Below are positions 60,790 through 64,000 of a DNA stretch of 64,000 nucleotides, in pieces. The notes beneath the pieces were generated by a model, which made no database searches, was not told where the DNA came from, and saw only the letters and a program-made list of their open reading frames with translations. The translations under genes were made by a program, and so were the position numbers. The DNA is taken from positions 4,650,001-4,714,000 of the forward strand of contig NC_018681.1 of NCBI RefSeq assembly GCF_000250675.2, written 5' to 3'. How positions within the stretch are numbered: position 1 is the first letter of the stretch; the number at the start of each line of letters is the position of its first letter. This DNA comes from Nocardia brasiliensis ATCC 700358. GTDB lineage: Bacteria; Actinomycetota; Actinomycetes; Mycobacteriales; Mycobacteriaceae.

Positions 60790-60990
60790 CTGCCCCACAG
60801 CACTTTTCGCGCTTCCACGCGCGGGCGCAGCAGTCGAAGGTGTAGCGGCGCTTGCCGTCGACTGCGGTGGAAGTGCCTATTCCCTGGTCGCGGACCACCA
60901 GATCCACGCCGCGCGCCTGCAGCGCGTCGGACAGCTCGATCAGACGCTCGCGGGAGCGGCCGAGCCGGCCAGCTGCCTTCCGATGGTCAG
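60790..60990 (-). pseudogene. remnant of a serine recombinase (resolvase) gene
   Basis: The minus strand contains RLGRSRERLIELSDALQARG, VDLVVRDQGIGTSTA and VDGKRRYTF, the middle of a Tn3-family resolvase/invertase catalytic domain (consensus DRLGRS..HL..L...L...GV.....Q.IDTSTP.G). The catalytic-serine N-terminus and the HTH C-terminus are missing. It marks a lost mobile element immediately beside the rifampicin monooxygenase gene. Confidence 0.7.
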
Positions 60991-60993
60991 TTC

Positions 60994-62586
60994 CTACCCG
61001 CCCGTTCGATCCTCCTCGCGGGCAGTCGGCTGCCCGGATGTGAACTCAGTGGCAGGTTCGCCGAACCAGCGCGACAGACAGTCGTTCAGCTCCTGCTGAT
61101 CGTCTCCGAACCAGGCGACATGGCCGTCGGGGCGTAGCAGGACGCATGGAACATCAAGTGCCGCAACGGGATCTGCGAGGTAGTCGACCCGGTTCGACCA
61201 ACCGCCGACGGTCAGGCGTTCGGTGCGGTCCAGCAGCAGGCCGCGGCCGCGGTGCAGCAGACTGTAGAGGCGGCCCTGTTTCAGGTCGATGTCGGCCAGG
61301 CGGCGGCCGAGCAGGTCGGGGCCCTCGCCGAAGTCGTAGCGTATGCCGGTCGCGGTGATCTTCTCGATCAGATAGCGGTTCACCTCATCGAAGTCCATCA
61401 ATTCGGTGAGCAGCCTGCGCACCGCCTGCGGGCCTGGTTCGGTGGCGTGCAGTTCCATCTGGGCGCGAGTGTTGTCCAGCACGTCCTCGGCGACCGGATG
61501 ACGTTCAGCATGGTAGGTGTCCAGCAGTGTTTCCGGCGCCCAGCCGCGGATCTGTGCGGCCAGTTTCCAACCCAGGTTGAACGCGTCCTGAATGCCCAGG
61601 TTCAGGCCCTGACCACCGGCAGGCGGATGGATGTGCGCAGCATCGCCGGCCAGCAGCACACGCCCGACCCGATAGCGCTCGGCCAGCCGAGTGGCATCGC
61701 CGAAGCGGGACAACCCGCGCGGGGAGTGCACGCCGAAATCGGTTCCGGCGATGGCGCGCAGCTGTTGTTTGAAGTCCTCGAGGGTGGGCGGTTCCGCGGG
61801 ATCACTGACGCCCGCAGCGGGGACGACAACGCTGTAGGTCCGATCGCCCACGGGCCGGAGACTGAATCGCTTGTTGGTTCGGTAGATCTCGGCTGCCTTG
61901 GCGGCGATCTCCTGCTGCGGCACATCCACTTCCATCTCGCCCATCAGCGTGTCGTTCTGTGCGGGCTCGCCGGGGAAGCCGACGCCTAGCAGTTTGCGCA
62001 CCGCGCTGCGCGCGCCGTCACAGCCGACGAGGTAACGCGCACGCAGCGGCACACCGTCGGCCGGCTCGACGGTCACGCCGTCATCGTCCTGCTCGAAACC
62101 GGCCACCGCGCAACCGCGCCGGACCTGCGCGCCCAGCGTGATCGCGTGTTCTTCGAGCAGGCGAACGATGACCGCCTGCTGGATGCCCAGCAGATACGCG
62201 TACGCGGAATCCAGGCCGTCGGGCGCAGGCTTGGGAATCGCGGCGAAGATGCCGCCGACCGGACGCCGCCTTCCGTGTTCGAGAATGCGATCCAGCAGAC
62301 CGCGCATCGCCATCAGCTCGAGACTGCGCATGTGCAGGCTGACTATGCGCACGAACGACGCAGGCTCGGTTTCCTTCTCCAGAACGAGTACCCGCACACC
62401 GTGCAGACGCAGTTCGGCGGCCAGCATCGCACCCGTTGGTCCGCATCCGGCGATGATCACGTCGAACGAGGGGGACGTGCGATCGGTGTCGGGGGACAGC
62501 GACCGACGGCCGGAGACACCACCGGCACCGACATCGCGCTCAAAAACGTTGTCGTCGCCGAAGCGGTTTTCGGAATTGAATTGCAC
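60994..62586 (-). CDS. rox: rifampicin monooxygenase (Rox/RIFMO-like)
   Basis: 530 aa FAD monooxygenase. From residue ~41 on it follows Nocardia Rox closely: DVIIAGCGPTGAMLAAELRL, VLEKETEP, RSLELMAMRGLL, VGGIFA, GVGFPGEPAQNDTLMGEMEV, VGRVLLAGDAAHIHPP, GGQGLNLGIQDAFNLGWKLA, LLRPDGHVAWFGDDQQEL. These enzymes hydroxylate rifamycins at the naphthoquinone and open the ansa ring, giving resistance. The start is GTG 62586 after GAAAGG, adding ~40 polar residues (MQFNSENRFGDDN...) that Rox lacks; no later start exists before the FAD motif. A leader ORF lies just upstream. Specificity is inferred from similarity. Confidence 0.88.
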   Translation of the reverse strand: MQFNSENRFGDDNVFERDVGAGGVSGRRSLSPDTDRTSPSFDVIIAGCGPTGAMLAAELRLHGVRVLVLEKETEPASFVRIVSLHMRSLELMAMRGLLDRILEHGRRRPVGGIFAAIPKPAPDGLDSAYAYLLGIQQAVIVRLLEEHAITLGAQVRRGCAVAGFEQDDDGVTVEPADGVPLRARYLVGCDGARSAVRKLLGVGFPGEPAQNDTLMGEMEVDVPQQEIAAKAAEIYRTNKRFSLRPVGDRTYSVVVPAAGVSDPAEPPTLEDFKQQLRAIAGTDFGVHSPRGLSRFGDATRLAERYRVGRVLLAGDAAHIHPPAGGQGLNLGIQDAFNLGWKLAAQIRGWAPETLLDTYHAERHPVAEDVLDNTRAQMELHATEPGPQAVRRLLTELMDFDEVNRYLIEKITATGIRYDFGEGPDLLGRRLADIDLKQGRLYSLLHRGRGLLLDRTERLTVGGWSNRVDYLADPVAALDVPCVLLRPDGHVAWFGDDQQELNDCLSRWFGEPATEFTSGQPTAREEDRTGG

Positions 62587-62631
62587 GATAGTGCCTTTCA
62601 GGAGTGCTGGTGAACGGCGCTCCCGGACGGC

Positions 62632-62685
62632 CTACCGCCCGACCATGACCCACAAGGGGAGCACCCGTGTCGACACTGCGTTCAC
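62632..62685 (-). CDS. 17-codon leader ORF upstream of rox
   Basis: GTG 62685 lies 7-8 bases after a strong GGAGGTG and encodes MNAVSTRVLPLWVMVGR, ending 45 bp before the rox start. A hairpin (CGGGCGG-TAGG-CCGTCCG on the minus strand, 62641-62624) starts at its last codons and contains its stop in the loop. Such leader peptides with overlapping hairpins are used for attenuation of antibiotic-resistance genes. The ORF is short and could be fortuitous. Confidence 0.4.
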   Translation of the reverse strand: MNAVSTRVLPLWVMVGR

Positions 62686-63027
62686 TGATACCACCTCCGC
62701 GGTCTCTTGCACGGCCTCCGGAAAAGTAACAGTGGCCGCTGTGGTTCGCCAACAGGTTTTGCAAAGAACCCGAACGCGCACTGCTCGGCTGCTTACAGGC
62801 CGTTGACGAGCGACGGCACGAGTATCGAGCCGAGGTCACAGGGAGCAACAATCGCAAGAGGTCGAGTGCCTGTCGACCATCTCGTTCGCGGTGCCGTCGG
62901 GTCCCGCTTCAGGTCGCGGGGTGCCGGATAGAGCCAGGCGGCCCCGCCCGCCGCGAACCAGCGCCACCGCGAGCCCGGCCCAGAATCGAGACACCGATGC
63001 CGGTTACTGCGGCAACCCTGACCCGGA
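62686..63027. other. gene-free stretch upstream of rox
   Basis: 342 bp between the molybdopterin oxidoreductase stop and the rox leader, both genes on the minus strand. It must hold the rox promoter; a weak candidate on the minus strand is TTGGCG followed 17 bp later by TTACTT (around 62755-62727). I looked for the 19-bp rifamycin-associated inverted repeat known from other rif-resistance genes and do not see it. Minus-strand 62890-63020 has scattered coding-like codons in two frames, possibly a decayed tail. Confidence 0.4.
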
Positions 63028-64000
63028 TCACACAGTCGACGCGACATCCACCGATGTGGCGGCGACCGGGGACGGAGGTGCGGCGGTGACGGTGACCCAG
63101 GTGTTGTTGACGGCGGAGGTACCCGAGAACGGGTCGGTGAGGGCGGGGTCGTGCAGCAGGTTGACGTTGGCGCCGGGGGAGGACGCCGCCACCGTCCAGC
63201 CGACACCGGGTTCGCCGTGACCCCAGCCGTGCGGGATGGCGATCGTGCCTGCGCGGATGTCGTCGCTGACCTCGAGCGGGACCACGATCGACCCGGTGGG
63301 TGAGCTGACGGTGACCGGCGCACCATCGGTCAGGCCGCGCGCGGTCGCGTCGTCGGGGTGCATGAGCGCGGTGCAGCGGTCGCGGCCTTTCACCATCGCG
63401 GGCACGTTGTGCAGCCAGGAGTTGTTGCTGCGCAGATGCCTGCGCCCGATCAGTTTGAGGTCGTAGCCGTCGGCCGGAGTGGTGAGCGAGTGACCGCGCC
63501 GCGCATTGGTCAGCACCTGCTGTGCCGCGGCAACGAAATCGGCGGGCGCCAACCGCACCTTGCGGTCCTTCGTCCCGATCAACGCACGCAACCGCGGCGT
63601 CAACGGACCCAGATCGATCCCGCCCGCCGCCGCCCGCGCCTTCGCGACGGTCAGCCCTTTGCGCCCACGCCGCAACACCCCGTACGGTCCCGTCGCGACA
63701 CCGACGGTCGCGATCCGCAACGGACTGACCTGACCCAGCACACCATTGAGCACCTGCCCGGTGAACCGGCGCGCGGGCAACGGCACCAACTCGGTGATCA
63801 TCCGCGCCAGAATCTGCCAATCTTCCAACCCCTCGGCGGGCGGCTCGAACACTCGCGCGTCGTAACGCAGGTTGTTGCGCACACTGAACACCGGGAACAG
63901 GATGTTGACGTCCTCACGTTCCAGCGGTGAGATCGGCGGCAGGATGATGTCGGCGTGCCTGGTCGTCTCGGTGACGTACATGTCCACGGCGACATAGAAA
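63028..64000 (-). CDS. molybdopterin-dependent oxidoreductase, C-terminal part
   Basis: 3' end only; the gene runs off the right edge (the frame is open to base 64000, reading FYVAVDMYVTETTRHAD). About 323 residues are visible. DMYVTETTRHADIILPPISP is the conserved end of the catalytic domain. The C-terminal molydop-binding beta-barrel is present, with MHPDDATARGLTDGAPVTVS and IRAGTIAIPHGWGHG. It is related to formate dehydrogenase/nitrate reductase-type enzymes, commonly annotated as molybdopterin oxidoreductase in actinobacteria. The N-terminal Fe-S motif is outside the window, so the substrate cannot be assigned. Confidence 0.88.
   Translation of the reverse strand, partial: FYVAVDMYVTETTRHADIILPPISPLEREDVNILFPVFSVRNNLRYDARVFEPPAEGLEDWQILARMITELVPLPARRFTGQVLNGVLGQVSPLRIATVGVATGPYGVLRRGRKGLTVAKARAAAGGIDLGPLTPRLRALIGTKDRKVRLAPADFVAAAQQVLTNARRGHSLTTPADGYDLKLIGRRHLRSNNSWLHNVPAMVKGRDRCTALMHPDDATARGLTDGAPVTVSSPTGSIVVPLEVSDDIRAGTIAIPHGWGHGEPGVGWTVAASSPGANVNLLHDPALTDPFSGTSAVNNTWVTVTAAPPSPVAATSVDVASTV

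Overview
The window is high-GC actinobacterial DNA and most resembles Nocardia. The reasons are a complete 14-subunit complex I (nuo) operon followed on the same strand by an Rv3143-like receiver gene, a protein very close to the Nocardia farcinica rifampicin monooxygenase Rox, an F420/luciferase-like oxidoreductase, a protein O-mannosyltransferase, and many TetR regulators beside small oxidoreductases and hydrolases. No tRNA, rRNA, CRISPR array or intact insertion sequence was seen. Genus is an inference from gene content.

Layout. 0.1-16.6 kb: accessory metabolism (FAD monooxygenase, S33 peptidase-like hydrolase, divergent LysR/EamA pair, GNAT, a coiled-coil Cys/His protein, LLM oxidoreductase, amidase, VOC protein, Pmt, several membrane and hypothetical proteins). 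16.6-26.4 kb: regulated small units (DUF4383/TetR with twin operators, a ~0.5 kb palindromic element, an aldo/keto reductase behind a MerR-type promoter, a TetR-hydrolase operon, a secreted hydrolase-like protein, a SUKH/LRR-like protein, a thioredoxin-reductase-like flavoprotein). 26.5-42.4 kb: nuoA-N on the minus strand, ending in a strong hairpin terminator. 42.9-48.1 kb: the receiver gene, then a divergent three-gene operon (dinucleotide-binding protein, small membrane protein, 865-residue FHA protein) of unknown function. 48.1-50.6 kb: gene remnants (a chimeric broken gene and an enoyl-CoA hydratase scrap) around an intact dienelactone hydrolase. 51-59.6 kb: AI-2E-type permease, MFS exporter, enoyl-CoA hydratase with its TetR, another TetR, an Na+/H+ antiporter carrying a UBP zinc finger, a hydrolase and a TetR. 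59.6-61 kb: decayed desaturase and resolvase pieces. 61-64 kb: rox-like gene with a leader ORF, and the 3' end of a molybdopterin oxidoreductase that runs off the right edge.

How the genes work together. The nuo operon encodes the proton-pumping NADH:menaquinone oxidoreductase. Start and stop codons overlap or abut almost throughout, so it is probably one transcript. Two features are unusual: nuoH and nuoI form a single open reading frame, and a 17-codon repeat sits at the N-terminus of NuoC, NuoD and (twice) NuoG. Upstream lies a candidate iron box. Most other genes are short one- or two-gene units with a local TetR and visible palindromic operators. The best candidates for something undescribed are the FHA operon at 43.5-48.1 kb, the nuo in-frame repeat, the palindromic element near 18.2 kb, and the leader-ORF arrangement ahead of the rifampicin monooxygenase.
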